Below, one piece after another: positions 1 to 11,231 of a stretch of DNA of 64,000 nucleotides. The DNA is taken from positions 4,561,501 to 4,625,500 of the forward strand of contig NZ_LT629710.1 in NCBI RefSeq assembly GCF_900104535.1, in the 5' to 3' direction. The notes below the pieces were generated by a model. That model was given only the letters and a program-made list of their open reading frames with translations. It made no database searches and was not told the DNA's origin. The translations under genes were made by a program, and so were the position numbers. Within the stretch, counting starts at the first letter, position 1, and every line of letters begins with the position of its first letter. Source of the DNA: Nakamurella panacisegetis. Its GTDB lineage: Bacteria > Actinomycetota > Actinomycetes > Mycobacteriales > Nakamurellaceae.

Positions 1-927
1 CGGGTGCGGCCGGGCACCGGCAGCTACCTGATGAGCGGCGGCTCCGGAGCCGCCCTGCGCCCCGGGTCCGGGCTGTACGGACTGCCCTGGCTGGCCATCG
101 CCGCCGCTGACCGGCCGGTCGGCCGGGCCGACGCCCGCATCCGGCTGGCCGCCCCGATCGACGAGGCCACGGCCAGGGAGATCGGCGCCGCCCTGCTGCG
201 GACGGTCCGCGAGATCCGTTGGGAGCAAGGTGGTCTGCTGCTGCGCGAGCGCGACACCCTGGGCGCCGTCACGCTGGCCGAACGGCCGTTGACCGATCCC
301 GATCCGGCCCGGATCGAGGCCGCCGTCCTGGATGGCATCGCCCGGTCGGGGCCGGCCGTCTTCCGGTGGACGGATGCGGGCGTCCGGCTGCGCCGCCGGA
401 TGGCGCTGCTGCACCACCACCTCGGCCCGCCGTGGCCCGCGGTCACCGACGAGGCCCTGCTGGGCCGCCTCCAGGACTGGGTGGGTGCCGACCTGGCCCG
501 GGTGCGGCGAGCGTCCGACCTGGCCCGGATCGACACCGCGGCTGCTCTGCGCCGGCTCCTGCCCTGGCCGGCCGCCGCTCGGCTGGACGCCTTGGCTCCC
601 GAACGGCTCGAGGTCCCGTCCGGCTCGGCCGTGCGGGTCGACTACTCCGCGGTCGAGTTCGACGGCACCGGGAGCCCGGTGATGGCCGTCCGCATCCAGG
701 AGGTGTTCGGCTGGCTGGACGCACCACGCATCGCCGACAGCCGGGTGCCGGTGTTGCTGCACCTGCTGTCCCCGGCCGGGCGTCCGGCCGCGGTCACCGG
801 TGACCTCGCGTCGTTCTGGCGGCAGGGTTACCCGCAGGCCAGAGCCCAGCTCCGGAGCCGGTACCCGCGCCACGCCTGGCCGGAGGATCCGCTCACCGCC
901 CCGCCCACCCGGCGTGTGCGAAACTGA
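1..927 (+). CDS. hrpB: ATP-dependent helicase HrpB, C-terminal part (5' end outside window)
   Basis: The frame is open from the first base, so this is the last ~308 residues of a longer protein. The C-terminus carries the HrpB-specific signature: a VRIQEVFGW block, then VLLHLLSPAGRPAAVTGDLASFW, then a tail with RYPRHAWPEDP and PTRR just before the stop. HrpB is a DEAH-box (SF2) helicase; the motor domains lie upstream of the window and cannot be judged. Its cellular role is poorly defined, though RNA metabolism is usually suggested. The family assignment is secure from the C-terminal domain alone. It is followed after 41 bp by a DUF2631 gene with its own strong ribosome binding site. Confidence 0.88.
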   Translation, partial: RVRPGTGSYLMSGGSGAALRPGSGLYGLPWLAIAAADRPVGRADARIRLAAPIDEATAREIGAALLRTVREIRWEQGGLLLRERDTLGAVTLAERPLTDPDPARIEAAVLDGIARSGPAVFRWTDAGVRLRRRMALLHHHLGPPWPAVTDEALLGRLQDWVGADLARVRRASDLARIDTAAALRRLLPWPAAARLDALAPERLEVPSGSAVRVDYSAVEFDGTGSPVMAVRIQEVFGWLDAPRIADSRVPVLLHLLSPAGRPAAVTGDLASFWRQGYPQARAQLRSRYPRHAWPEDPLTAPPTRRVRN

Positions 928-968
928 CTCCAGCAGTTGCCCCGCGCCCGCACGTCCAGGAGGTACCA

Positions 969-1280
969 GTGTCCGGAACCGATCTCGAGAAGCACGATTC
1001 GCACGGCGACCTCGAGACCGCTCACCACGGTGCGGTCGTGTCCTACAACCCGGACGCGCCGAGCGAGGAGTGGGGCTGGCACGGACACTGGAGCGACTTC
1101 GCCCCGCGCGGACGCTTCCTGCTGCTGGGCCTGGGCGTGGTCGGCCTGCTGTTGATGCTGATCGGCAACCACCAGTCCCACGTCGAGGACTACTTCCTGG
1201 TCCTCATCGCCCTGATCATGGCTGCCTGGATGGCTCGGACCCATCTGCAGCGCCGGCGCGAACGCCGCATCCGACCCTGA
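969..1280 (+). CDS. DUF2631 domain small membrane protein
   Basis: A 103-residue protein with GTG start; AGGAGG at 958-963 decides it. The first ~45 residues are polar and acidic, then FLLLGLGVVGLLLMLIG and VEDYFLVLIALIMAAWMA form two membrane segments, ending in an arginine-rich cytoplasmic tail (RRRERRIRP). This is the architecture of the actinobacterial DUF2631 family, whose function is unknown. Its stop at 1278-1280 is one base from the GTG of the M20 peptidase, so the two are probably translated together. Confidence 0.85.
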   Translation: MSGTDLEKHDSHGDLETAHHGAVVSYNPDAPSEEWGWHGHWSDFAPRGRFLLLGLGVVGLLLMLIGNHQSHVEDYFLVLIALIMAAWMARTHLQRRRERRIRP

Positions 1281-1281
1281 C

Positions 1282-2553
1282 GTGCGCACCGACTGGCGTG
1301 CCCGGACCCTGCAATACCTGGACGACCACGCCGCCGACGCCGTCGGTGAGCTGAGTTCGCTCGTCCGGGTGCCGAGCATCTCCGGCAGCGACGAGGAGAA
1401 CTCCATCGTCGGGGACCTGGCCGGTCGGATTGCCGACCTGGGGGTCGAGGTCGACCATTGGCAGATCCCGCTCGACGAAACCCTCACCGCCGCTGACTTT
1501 CCCGGCGCCGAGGTGGACCGGAGTGACGCCTGGGGTCTGGTCGGCCGGGCCCGGGGCACCGGCGACGGCTCGTCCCTGATGCTGAACGTGCACGTGGACG
1601 TGGTACCCCCGGGCGACCTGAACGGATGGGCCAAGGCCCCGTTCGACGGCCGGGCCGACGCCCGGCGGGTGTACGGCCGCGGCGCGTGCGACATGAAAGG
1701 CGGCCTGGTCGCGGCGTTGTGGGCGGTACAGGCCCTGACCGCGTCGAAGGTGCCGCTGCGCGGCGACCTGCTGCTCGCCTTCGTCATCGGCGAGGAGGAC
1801 GGCGGGCTCGGCACCTACGCCACCCTGGCCCGCGGCTGGCGGGCCGACGCCTGCGTCATCCCCGAACCGACCTCCCTGGATCTGGTCCCGGCCAACGGCG
1901 GTGCGCTGACCTTCCGGCTCCACATTCCGGGGCTGGCCTCGCACGCGTCGCGGCGCACCGCCGGGGTCAGCGCGATCGAGAAGTTCCTGCCCGTGTTCCT
2001 GGCCTTGCGGGCGCTCGAACGGGACCGCAATGTGGGCGCCGATCCGATGATGGACCGGTGGGACGTGCCCTATCCGATCGAGGTCGGCCAGGTGCATGCC
2101 GGCGACTGGTCGTCGTCGGTGCCCGACCTGTTGGTCGCCGAGGGTCGTTACGGCGTCCGCCTGGACGAAACACCCGAGCAGGCCCGGGCCGTCTTCGAGG
2201 AGGCCGTCCGCGCGGCCGGCGCGGCCGATCCGTGGCTGCGGGACCACCCGATCCGGGTGACCTGGTGGGGTGGGCAGTTCGCGTCGTCCCGCACGGCCGA
2301 CAGTGCGCCCATCCTGCAGTCGGTGGCCCGGGCGCACGCCTCGGTCTCGTCGCGGCCGCAGCAGCGCTGGGGCGCTCCCTACGGCAGCGACCTCCGGCTG
2401 ATGAACAACATCGGCGGCGTGCCCACCGTGCACTACGGTCCGGGCGACGTCACCCTGGCCCACGGGCCCGGCGAGTCGGTGCCGATCGACGAGGTGCTCA
2501 CCGCCGCGCGGGCCCTGGCCGTACTGGCCCTCGACCACTGCGGCGTCGGCTAG
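1282..2553 (+). CDS. M20 family metallopeptidase (ArgE/DapE/CPG2-like deacylase)
   Basis: A 423-residue protein with GTG start one base after the DUF2631 stop. The first metal-binding block [13 protein letters not shown] (HxD) is followed by the [10 protein letters not shown] block that supplies the bridging aspartate, and by FVIGEEDGG with the catalytic/metal glutamates. A dimerisation domain sits between about residues 185 and 300, with SHASRRTAG where the family has its conserved histidine. M20 enzymes are di-zinc amidohydrolases acting on acylated amino acids or small peptides; the substrate cannot be read from sequence. Its TAG overlaps the TAG of convergent rlmN within a single CTAG (2550-2553). 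Confidence 0.9.
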   Translation: MRTDWRARTLQYLDDHAADAVGELSSLVRVPSISGSDEENSIVGDLAGRIADLGVEVDHWQIPLDETLTAADFPGAEVDRSDAWGLVGRARGTGDGSSLMLNVHVDVVPPGDLNGWAKAPFDGRADARRVYGRGACDMKGGLVAALWAVQALTASKVPLRGDLLLAFVIGEEDGGLGTYATLARGWRADACVIPEPTSLDLVPANGGALTFRLHIPGLASHASRRTAGVSAIEKFLPVFLALRALERDRNVGADPMMDRWDVPYPIEVGQVHAGDWSSSVPDLLVAEGRYGVRLDETPEQARAVFEEAVRAAGAADPWLRDHPIRVTWWGGQFASSRTADSAPILQSVARAHASVSSRPQQRWGAPYGSDLRLMNNIGGVPTVHYGPGDVTLAHGPGESVPIDEVLTAARALAVLALDHCGVG

Positions 2554-3662
2554 ACCAGCTCTTCGGCGGCCAACTGCCCGCAGGCGGCGGCGATCTCCTG
2601 GCCGCGGGTGTCCCGCACCGTGCAGGCCACGCCCTGGGCCCGGACGCGCCGGACGAACTCGTCCTGCACCGGCTTCGGCGAGGCGTCCCACTCACTGCCC
2701 GGAGTCGGGTTCAGCGGGATCAGGTTCACGTGCACCAGCTGGCCCAGGTGGCGGCGGAGCAGCTCGCCGAGCATGTCGGCCCGCCACGGTTGGTCGTTGA
2801 CCTCCTTGATCAGCGCGTACTCGATGGAGACCCGACGGCCGGTGGTGTCGGCGTAGGCCCGCGCGGCCCGCAGCACCTCGTCGATCTTCCAGCGGTCGTT
2901 GACCGGGACCAGTGTGTCCCGCAGTTCATCGTCCGGGGTGTGCAGCGAGACGGCCAGCCGAACCTGCAACTTCTCGGCGGTCAGCTTCTCGATGGCCGGG
3001 ACCAGGCCCACCGTGGACACGGTGACCGAACGGGCCGAGATCCCCAGCCCGTGCGGGGCCGGGGCGGTGATCATCTTCACGGCGGCCAGCACCCGGTTGT
3101 AGTTGGCCAGCGGCTCCCCCATGCCCATGAACACGACGTTGGACAGCCGTCCCGGCTCGCCCATGGCGCCGTCCCGTGCCGCACGCGCGGCCAACCGCAC
3201 CTGCTCCACGATCTCCGCGGTGGACAGGTTGCGCTGCAGCCCGCCCTGTCCGGTCGCGCAGAACGGGCAGGCCATGCCGCATCCGGCCTGGGAGGACACG
3301 CACAGGGTGATCCGGTCCGGATACCGCATCAGGACCGATTCGATGAGCGTGCCGTCGTGGGCCCGCCAGAGCGTCTTGCGGGTGTCCCCGTCGTCACAGG
3401 CGATCGACCGGACCTCGGTGAGCAGTTCCGGGAGCAGGGCGTCGACGAAGTCCTGACGCCCGCTCGCCGGCAGATCGGACATCTCGGCGGCATCGCGGGT
3501 CAGGCCGCCGAAGTAGTGGCGGGCCAACTGGTCGGACCGGAACGCCGGCTGACCGGCCTGGGTGACGGCCGCCTTGCGGGCATCGACGTCGAGGTCGGCC
3601 AGGTGCACCGGCGGCTTGCCGCGGCGGGGGGCGTTGAAGATGAGCGGGAGAGGTTTCGTCAT
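2550..3662 (-). CDS. rlmN: 23S rRNA (adenine2503-C2)/tRNA methyltransferase RlmN
   Basis: A 370-residue radical-SAM enzyme that methylates C2 of A2503 in 23S rRNA (and A37 of some tRNAs). The 4Fe-4S motif C128-x3-C132-x2-C135 lies in [17 protein letters not shown]. The C-terminal cysteine that forms the methylated intermediate is C361 in AACGQL. GGEP-like and SLH blocks ([21 protein letters not shown]) are typical. Length is usual for the family. It converges on the M20 peptidase with a 4-bp stop overlap and is divergent from the MOSC gene. Confidence 0.96.
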   Translation of the reverse strand: MTKPLPLIFNAPRRGKPPVHLADLDVDARKAAVTQAGQPAFRSDQLARHYFGGLTRDAAEMSDLPASGRQDFVDALLPELLTEVRSIACDDGDTRKTLWRAHDGTLIESVLMRYPDRITLCVSSQAGCGMACPFCATGQGGLQRNLSTAEIVEQVRLAARAARDGAMGEPGRLSNVVFMGMGEPLANYNRVLAAVKMITAPAPHGLGISARSVTVSTVGLVPAIEKLTAEKLQVRLAVSLHTPDDELRDTLVPVNDRWKIDEVLRAARAYADTTGRRVSIEYALIKEVNDQPWRADMLGELLRRHLGQLVHVNLIPLNPTPGSEWDASPKPVQDEFVRRVRAQGVACTVRDTRGQEIAAACGQLAAEELV

Positions 3663-3726
3663 GACCGGCCCATTCTCCCACGGGTGGACGCCGGACCGGG
3701 CTGGTCGCCGGCCGCCGGTCCCCCAC

Positions 3727-3732
3727 TAACCT
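3727..3732 (+). promoter_or_regulatory. Putative -10 (TAACCT) for a leaderless MOSC transcript
   Basis: TAACCT lies exactly 7 nt before the ATG at 3740, the geometry of a leaderless actinobacterial gene. No Shine-Dalgarno sequence precedes the ATG. No good -35 is visible. Confidence 0.5.
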
Positions 3733-3739
3733 CAACGCC

Positions 3740-4417
3740 ATGACGACGAGTGGCAGACGCGTGCTGTCGGTGAACATCGGCCGCGCGATGGAGTTCGAGC
3801 ACACCTCCGCATCGCACACCGGCATCGACAAGCGACCGGTCGATCATCCGGTGATGGTCACCGCACCCGGGCCCAAACACGTCGCGGGCAGCGGCCTGGC
3901 CGGTGACGACGTCTGCGACCGCCGGCATCACGGCGGGGACGACCAGGCCGTCTACGCCTACGCCCGGGAGGACCTGGACACCTGGTCGGCGGAGCTGGGT
4001 CGTGATCTGCCCAGCGGGTGCTTCGGGGAGAACCTGACCACCATCGGCCTCGACATCACGAACGCCGTGGTCGGCGAACGTTGGGCCGTGGGCGACACCC
4101 TGGTCCTCCAGGTCTCCGATCCACGGATCCCCTGCCGGACGTTTGCCGGCTTCCTGGGCGAAGCGGGGTGGGTCAAACGGTTCACCGAGCGCTCGGCTCC
4201 CGGCACCTATCTGCGGGTGATCACCCCGGGCCCGGTGGGCGCCGGTGATGCGATCCGCGTCGTCGACCGACCCGATCACGGCGTGACCGTCCGGGTCGCC
4301 TTCCGCGCGCTGACCGTCGAACCCGCCCTGCTGGCCCGGCTGGTCGGCGTCGACGGGCTGTCCGACGAGGCCAAGCGGTCGGTGGCCCGCCGAGCGCCGA
4401 TCGAGCTGGACGCGTGA
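3740..4417 (+). CDS. MOSC domain protein (YiiM-like)
   Basis: A 225-residue protein built around a MOSC beta-barrel. The conserved run HHGGDDQAVYAYAREDLD, then CFGENLTTIGLDI and the DPRIPCRTFAGF block with the conserved cysteine (where Moco or sulfur is bound) are all present. YiiM-type MOSC proteins form part of molybdenum-dependent N-hydroxylated-base detoxification; whether that holds here is inference. No electron-transfer partner is adjacent. The stop overlaps the GTG of the S9 peptidase by four bases (GTGA), indicating translational coupling. Confidence 0.87.
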   Translation: MTTSGRRVLSVNIGRAMEFEHTSASHTGIDKRPVDHPVMVTAPGPKHVAGSGLAGDDVCDRRHHGGDDQAVYAYAREDLDTWSAELGRDLPSGCFGENLTTIGLDITNAVVGERWAVGDTLVLQVSDPRIPCRTFAGFLGEAGWVKRFTERSAPGTYLRVITPGPVGAGDAIRVVDRPDHGVTVRVAFRALTVEPALLARLVGVDGLSDEAKRSVARRAPIELDA

Positions 4418-6306
4418 GCCGCCCCGGATTCTGGCCCTCCCCGATCACCGCCGACCAGGCCGTCGCGTCCGGACGGTCGCTCGAAGCGGTCGCCTTCGCC
4501 GGCGACCAGCTGTGGTGGTCCGAGGGCCGCCCCGACGACGGCGGGCGCGTGGTGGTCTGCACCCGGGGCGGCGCGGGTGAGGTCGTCGACCTGTTGCCGG
4601 GCCCGTGGAACGCCCGCACCCGGGTGCACGAGTACGGCGGGACCTCCTGGCTCCCGGTCCCGGGGCCGTCCGGATTCGATCTCGTCTTCGCCAACCTCGA
4701 CGACCAGCGCCTGTACCGGCTCGCGGCCGGTGGTCAGCCGGTCCCGTTGACGCCGGAGCCGGCCCGGGCGGCGGGTTTGCGTTACGCCGACCTGCAATGG
4801 GACGAACGCCGCTCGCGGATCCTGGCCGTGCGCGAGACCCACCGCGGGGACGGCACCTTCGGCACCGTGGACCGGACGATCGTCGGCATCCCCGTGAACG
4901 GCGCCGGAGCCACCGACGACTCGGCCGTGGTCGACCTCCTGGCCGGCGCACCGCGGGCGGACTTCCTGGCCGGCCCGCGTCTGTCCGGTCACGGCGACGC
5001 ACTCACCTGGATCAGCTGGAACCACCCCGACATGCCGTGGGACCGCACGACCGCCCACCTGGCCCCGGTCGCCCGGGGCGGCGGCCTCGGCGCGATCAGG
5101 GTGATCGCCGGCGGCCCCGGGGTGTCGGTCGTCGACCCGGGTTTCCTGCCGGACGGTTCCGTCGTGGTGATGAGCGACGCCACCGGGTGGTGGCAGCCCA
5201 CGCTGATCGACCCCCGGACCGGATCGAGCCGCACCCTGAGCACGGTCGAACAGGAATTCGCTCCACCCCTGTGGGTCCTCGGCCGACGCAGTTGGGCCGC
5301 CGTCCCCGGGGGCCGGTTGCTGGTCCGGCCGGACGGCCGCCCGTCCCTCCTGGACACCTTCACCGACGAGTTGACCGCGCTGGATCCGGCCTGGACCTGG
5401 ACCGGCGACCTGGCCGCCGACCGGACCGGCCGGATGGCCGTGATCGTCGGCAGCGATGTGGCGGCGTCCGAAATCGTGTCGATCACGCCGGGTGGTCTCC
5501 GGTCCGTGGTCCGCTCGGCATCCGACATCCCCCTGGCCGCCGGGCTGGCCCCGGTCCCCGTCGAGCGGACGTTCGACGGCGTGCACGCCATCGTGTACCC
5601 GCCCACGAATCCCGGCTTCTCCGCGGACCCGGGCCCCGCGCCGGTGATCATCACCGTGCACGGAGGCCCGACCGCCCAGCACAACCGGACCCTGAGCGCC
5701 ACCACGGCGTACTTCACCAGCCGCGGCTTCGCGGTCGCCGCGGTCGACCATCACGGGTCGACCGGCTACGGCCGTCCCTACCGGGACGCGTTGCGGGGTC
5801 ATTGGGCCGAGCTGGACATCGCCGACGCCATCACGGTCGCCGCCGGGCTGTTGGCCGACGGATCGGCCGGCATCGCGTTCATCAGCGGCGGGAGCGCGGG
5901 CGGACTGACCGTGCTCGGAGCCCTGACCACCGAGGGCAATCCGTTCGGCGGCGGCACCTCGTCGTACGGCATCGGCGACCTGAGGGCGCTGTTGGTGAGC
6001 ACCCACGACTTCGAATCCCGTTATCTGGAAGGCCTTCTCGGTTCCGACCCGGACGTGCTCGACGCCCGGTCGCCGCTGCGGCACACGGATCGGCTGGCCA
6101 CTCCGGTGCTGTTGCTCCAGGGCGGACGGGACCCGATCGTGACGCCGGATCAGGCGGAGAGTTTCGCCGCGGCCTGCGCGGCCAAGGGCATCGAGCACGA
6201 CCTGATCATCTTCCCGGAGGAAGGTCACGGCTTTCGTTCGGCCGCGGCCCGGAAGACGGCGCTCGAGGCCGAACTGCGGTTCTACCAGGGAATTCTGGGC
6301 GCCTGA
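4414..6306 (+). CDS. S9 family peptidase (prolyl oligopeptidase/acylaminoacyl peptidase type)
   Basis: A 630-residue serine peptidase. An N-terminal beta-propeller region (~1-390) precedes an alpha/beta-hydrolase domain. The catalytic triad is visible: Ser494 in FISGGSAGG, Asp573 in GGRDPIVTP and His605 in EEGHGF, with the oxyanion HGGPT block at ~414-418. No signal peptide is seen, so it is likely cytoplasmic and acts on oligopeptides or N-acylated peptides. It starts with GTG inside the stop of the MOSC gene and converges on the ferritin-like gene with only 10 bp between stops. Confidence 0.92.
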   Translation: MSRPGFWPSPITADQAVASGRSLEAVAFAGDQLWWSEGRPDDGGRVVVCTRGGAGEVVDLLPGPWNARTRVHEYGGTSWLPVPGPSGFDLVFANLDDQRLYRLAAGGQPVPLTPEPARAAGLRYADLQWDERRSRILAVRETHRGDGTFGTVDRTIVGIPVNGAGATDDSAVVDLLAGAPRADFLAGPRLSGHGDALTWISWNHPDMPWDRTTAHLAPVARGGGLGAIRVIAGGPGVSVVDPGFLPDGSVVVMSDATGWWQPTLIDPRTGSSRTLSTVEQEFAPPLWVLGRRSWAAVPGGRLLVRPDGRPSLLDTFTDELTALDPAWTWTGDLAADRTGRMAVIVGSDVAASEIVSITPGGLRSVVRSASDIPLAAGLAPVPVERTFDGVHAIVYPPTNPGFSADPGPAPVIITVHGGPTAQHNRTLSATTAYFTSRGFAVAAVDHHGSTGYGRPYRDALRGHWAELDIADAITVAAGLLADGSAGIAFISGGSAGGLTVLGALTTEGNPFGGGTSSYGIGDLRALLVSTHDFESRYLEGLLGSDPDVLDARSPLRHTDRLATPVLLLQGGRDPIVTPDQAESFAAACAAKGIEHDLIIFPEEGHGFRSAAARKTALEAELRFYQGILGA

Positions 6307-6316
6307 TCGCGGCCGG

Positions 6317-6982
6317 TCAGGCCAGGCCGAGCGACTTCATCCGCTCGGTGTGGCCCATCTGCAGGCGACGGAACAGGGCGGCGATCCCGGCCAGGTCACC
6401 GGAGCCGGTGACGATCAAGGTGGCCAGGTCGTCGTGGTCGGCGACGACGTACTGGGCCTGGGTGATCGCCTCACCAAGGAGACGTCGCCCCCACAGGGCC
6501 AGCGCCCCGGTGAGCCGGGGATCGGCCTGGCAGGCCTTGCGCACCTCGCGGACGGCGAACGCGGAGTGTCCGGTGTCGCTGAGCACCTCGAACACCAGGT
6601 CGCGGGTCACCGGGTCGAGCCACTCGGCGATCTCCCGGTAGAAGTCGGCCGCCAGGCCGTCCCCCACGTGTGCCTTGACCAGCGACTCCAACCAGGAGTG
6701 CGGGGCCGTCGAGTCGTGGAACGCCTCCAACGGCGCGACGAACGGCGTCATCGCGTCCTCGACGGCCACACCCAGCTGTTCGAGGTAGGCGGCCAGCCGA
6801 CGGAAGTGGCCCATCTCGGCCGAGGCCATCTGCGAGAGCGCGATCCGCCCGGACAGGGTGGGGGCGTAACGGGCATCGGCCGCCATCCGGTCGAAGGCCG
6901 AGAGCTCGCCGTAGGCCAGAACTCCGAGCAGATCGGTGGTGCCCGGCGGAACCGCGATGGTGGTCCCCGTTGATTCCGTCAT
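6317..6982 (-). CDS. Ferritin-like fold protein
   Basis: A 221-residue all-helical protein. The first helix pair has the GELSAF...SAEMGHF spacing of a ferritin-like carboxylate site; [13 protein letters not shown] and MGHTERM near the C-terminus look like the second half of the fold. It lies divergent from a DEAD-box RNA helicase, the same pairing seen around Rv3210c-rhlE in M. tuberculosis. The function is not known; some relatives resemble the tRNA hydroxylase MiaE, but that is not shown here. The ATG at 6982 is preceded at 7 nt by TAGGCT (6990-6995) and has no Shine-Dalgarno, suggesting leaderless expression; longer upstream reading lacks family similarity. Confidence 0.8.
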   Translation of the reverse strand: MTESTGTTIAVPPGTTDLLGVLAYGELSAFDRMAADARYAPTLSGRIALSQMASAEMGHFRRLAAYLEQLGVAVEDAMTPFVAPLEAFHDSTAPHSWLESLVKAHVGDGLAADFYREIAEWLDPVTRDLVFEVLSDTGHSAFAVREVRKACQADPRLTGALALWGRRLLGEAITQAQYVVADHDDLATLIVTGSGDLAGIAALFRRLQMGHTERMKSLGLA

Positions 6983-6989
6983 GCCTTGG

Positions 6990-6995
6990 AGCCTA
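6990..6995 (-). promoter_or_regulatory. Putative -10 (TAGGCT) for the leaderless ferritin-like gene
   Basis: On the minus strand TAGGCT is followed by 7 nt and then the ATG at 6982. The same hexamer at similar spacing precedes the genes at 8857 and 47701. Confidence 0.5.
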
Positions 6996-7087
6996 AGGGG
7001 CCGGGCGGGGAACGCGCAGGCAGGCCCGACCGGGACGCACGGCCTCGTCGGGCCACCGGACGCGGCCACGTACCATGGGTACCGACA

Positions 7088-7110
7088 GGCGGCGCCAGGA
7101 CGGCGCCGCC
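7088..7110. other. Strong GC hairpin in the leader of the DEAD-box helicase gene
   Basis: A perfect 9-bp stem (GGCGGCGCC at 7088-7096 with GGCGCCGCC at 7102-7110) closes a 5-nt loop. It lies 84 bp before the helicase ATG in a 211-bp divergent intergenic region. A 10-bp palindrome GAAGATCTTC follows at about 7135-7144. There is no T-run, so it is not an obvious terminator; a role in the helicase mRNA leader is inference. Confidence 0.5.
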
Positions 7111-7193
7111 GCATTGTGCGCGCGTCGCCCAATCTTGAAGATCTTCTCGTCACTGCCAACGCGCGCGGACCGCACGGAAGGCTTTGACCACCC

Positions 7194-8810
<1,617 letters not shown>

Positions 8811-8844
8811 GCCGGCCTCACCCGGAGCTTGCGGGCTCGTTGCG

Positions 8845-8850
8845 TAGGCT
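8845..8850 (+). promoter_or_regulatory. Putative -10 (TAGGCT) for the leaderless PQQ-propeller gene
   Basis: TAGGCT lies 6 nt before the GTG at 8857, and there is no Shine-Dalgarno. Confidence 0.5.
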
Positions 8851-8856
8851 CGCGCG

Positions 8857-10311
8857 GTGACTTCACCACCCTTTCGCCCGCGCCGGTTGCGCGATCGCGC
8901 GATCGCCGTAGGCCTCGCCCTGGCCGTGGTGGCGATCGGCTTCGTCGTGTACTCCTCGAGCGACATCGCCAACACCAGCCTGCACACCACCAGCCCATCG
9001 AACGGCCCGTCCGGCGCCTGGTCGGCGGCGACCATCCCGTCCCCGACCTCGAACGTGCCGACGGCGCTGACCCAGCAGTGGATCGCCCCGACCGACCCGA
9101 CGCTGGGGGCGGTCGCCTCGGCGTCCGGCGTGGTGGTGACCACGAACAAGACCACGATGGTGGCCCGCGACGCCTACACCGGGGTGCAGCGGTGGTCCTA
9201 CAGCCGGTCCAACCGGACGCTCTGCGCGGTCGGATCGGGCGACGTCGGTCCGACCGACATGGGCTCCAGCGGCTCCGTCGCCGGGATCGCGACCGTGTAC
9301 GAGGAGAACGGCTTCTGCTCCCAGGTGACGACCTTCGACCCGGTCACCGGAGCCCGCGGCGACGTCCGGACCTCACCGAACGAGCGGCAGGGAGCGCTGG
9401 CCTTCGGTGGCCCCTACGCGGGATGGCTCGGTCCCGACCGGATCGAGGTGTGGCGATTCGACCTGGTCCGGACGATCCAGTACGGCAATCAGATCAACCC
9501 GCCGAAGGCGGGTCAGTCCCGGCTCGGGTGCACCTTCACCGACCTGGCCCTGGCCAGCAACCAGTTCGCCACCGTCGAGCACTGCCCGGCGGAGGGGGCC
9601 AACGCCCGCGTGGTCCTGAACTTCGATGACCCGGGGTCGGTGGCCGACCATCCGAGCGGATGGGACACCTTCGAGCACAGCATCCGGGTCGACATCGACA
9701 CCGGCGCCGGCGCGGCCCGGATCGTCGGCATCACCGCCGATCGAGTTGCCGTCCTGGTCTCCGCACCGACCCCGGCCGTCGTCGTCTACGACGCCTCCGG
9801 CCAGAAGACCTCCACCACGCCGGTGGACATCCCGGCCGCGGCCATCGAGGCCGCGGATTCGGTGAAGGCGCCGGTCAAGATCACTCCGGCCGTGCAGACC
9901 CAGGACGAGCGCTACTCGTTCATCGGCGGACACGTACTGGCCATCTCGACGCCCAGCGTCGACGCCATCGCGCCGAAGACCTCGTTCGGCGGCGGCACGG
10001 TGACCAGTTCGTCCAACATCAGCGACGTGCTGAAGCCGTCGTCGTCGGCACCCACCACGGTCACGGTCATCGACCTGAAGCTCGACTGGGTCGCCGCGGA
10101 TGCGCTCGGCCTGCCGGCCACGCTGGGCAATCGCGTGCTGCTCCCGACCAAGGCCGGCCTGTCGGTGTTCGACGCGTCCACTGGCCCCGGGACCACCCCC
10201 GGCACGGTGATCAAGGTCGATCGTGGCTCCTACACCGGCCGGGTGGACGCCACCGCCATCGGCAAGATGATCATCGAGGACCGCGGCTCGACCGTGGTCG
10301 GACTGGAATGA
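8857..10311 (+). CDS. Membrane-anchored PQQ-like beta-propeller protein (Rv3212 type)
   Basis: A 484-residue protein. A short basic N-terminus is followed by one membrane segment (AIAVGLALAVVAIGFVVYSS, ~15-35), then a Ser/Thr/Pro linker and an extracytoplasmic domain. Repeats such as GVVVTTNKTTMVARDAYTGVQRWSYSRSN and the closing LSVFDASTG...TVIKVDRGSYTGRVD resemble PQQ/quinoprotein-type propeller blades. It lies directly after the DEAD-box helicase as in M. tuberculosis Rv3211-Rv3212. The function is unknown. Its stop overlaps the following hydrolase start as ATGA. Confidence 0.78.
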   Translation: MTSPPFRPRRLRDRAIAVGLALAVVAIGFVVYSSSDIANTSLHTTSPSNGPSGAWSAATIPSPTSNVPTALTQQWIAPTDPTLGAVASASGVVVTTNKTTMVARDAYTGVQRWSYSRSNRTLCAVGSGDVGPTDMGSSGSVAGIATVYEENGFCSQVTTFDPVTGARGDVRTSPNERQGALAFGGPYAGWLGPDRIEVWRFDLVRTIQYGNQINPPKAGQSRLGCTFTDLALASNQFATVEHCPAEGANARVVLNFDDPGSVADHPSGWDTFEHSIRVDIDTGAGAARIVGITADRVAVLVSAPTPAVVVYDASGQKTSTTPVDIPAAAIEAADSVKAPVKITPAVQTQDERYSFIGGHVLAISTPSVDAIAPKTSFGGGTVTSSSNISDVLKPSSSAPTTVTVIDLKLDWVAADALGLPATLGNRVLLPTKAGLSVFDASTGPGTTPGTVIKVDRGSYTGRVDATAIGKMIIEDRGSTVVGLE

Positions 10312-11219
10312 CGAACATGACCGAGTCTTCCGCCCCACTGCGCGTCGCCTCCTCGCACGCGCAACTGACTCCGTCGGTCGCGCTGCGCACGGTGGTGGAG
10401 TCCTCGGCCGGCCCGCTGGCAGCGCTCGTCGCGTCCCCGGAGGACAGCGCAACGGCTGCGGTGGTGCTGCTGGTGCCCGGGTACACCGGATCGAAGGAGG
10501 ACTTCGCCCCCCTGCTGGATCCGCTGGTCGGGGCCGGGTTCGTGGCGATCGCCATCGACCAGCCCGGTCAGAACGAATCCGCCGGCCCGGACGACGAGAC
10601 GGCCTACACCCCGACCGCTCTCGGGCCGGTGATCACCTCGGTGATCGAGGGGTTGGCGCTGGACCGCACGGTGATCCTGCTCGGCCATTCTTTCGGCGGC
10701 CTGGTGTCCCGGGCCGCCGTCCTGGACGGGGCCCCGATCGGTGGATTGATCCTGCTGTGCTCCGGGCCGGCCGCGTTCAGCCACGGCAACCGGTACGACG
10801 CCCTGACTGCGGGGGCGCCGGTGCTCCGCACCCACGGCGCGGCGGCCCTGTACGACGGTGGCCAGCGGGCCGCCGGGCTCGATCCGCAGGACCCGGCGCC
10901 GCTCGCCCAGTTCCTCCGGCGGCGGTTCCTGGCCTCCAGCGAAGCGGCCCTGCTCGGGATGGGCCAGGCCCTGCTGACCGAGCCCGACCGGACCGACGAG
11001 TTGGCCGCGGAGTTGGACCAACGCCGGATTCCGGTGCGGGTCATCGCCGGCGAGGCCGACGACGCCTGGCCCCTGGACGTCCAGCGCGGCATGGCCCGGA
11101 CGCTCGGGACCGAGCTCCAGCTGGTGCCCGGCGGTGCTCACTCGCCGGCCGTCGAAGCGCCCCATGCCCTGCTGGACCTGCTCCTGCCGTTGTTGCGGAG
11201 CTGGACCAGCCAGCAGTAG
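10308..11219 (+). CDS. Alpha/beta hydrolase
   Basis: A 303-residue hydrolase translationally coupled (ATGA overlap) to the propeller protein. The nucleophile elbow is LLGHSFGGL (GHSFG), the acid lies in VIAGEADDAWPLDVQ and the base in VPGGAHSPAVEAP. An oxyanion region follows VPGYTGSKEDF. No signal peptide is present, so it is probably cytoplasmic. The substrate is undetermined; esterase or lipase activity is the generic expectation. A later ATG at 10317 is possible but the coupled one is preferred. Confidence 0.87.
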   Translation: MTNMTESSAPLRVASSHAQLTPSVALRTVVESSAGPLAALVASPEDSATAAVVLLVPGYTGSKEDFAPLLDPLVGAGFVAIAIDQPGQNESAGPDDETAYTPTALGPVITSVIEGLALDRTVILLGHSFGGLVSRAAVLDGAPIGGLILLCSGPAAFSHGNRYDALTAGAPVLRTHGAAALYDGGQRAAGLDPQDPAPLAQFLRRRFLASSEAALLGMGQALLTEPDRTDELAAELDQRRIPVRVIAGEADDAWPLDVQRGMARTLGTELQLVPGGAHSPAVEAPHALLDLLLPLLRSWTSQQ

Positions 11220-11231
11220 CAGGTCCCCGTT

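Noticed and set aside
4276-6228. A 650-residue minus-strand frame antisense to the S9 peptidase
   Set aside because: Antisense shadow of a clear serine peptidase gene; composition is Arg/Gly/Asp-rich and domain-free.
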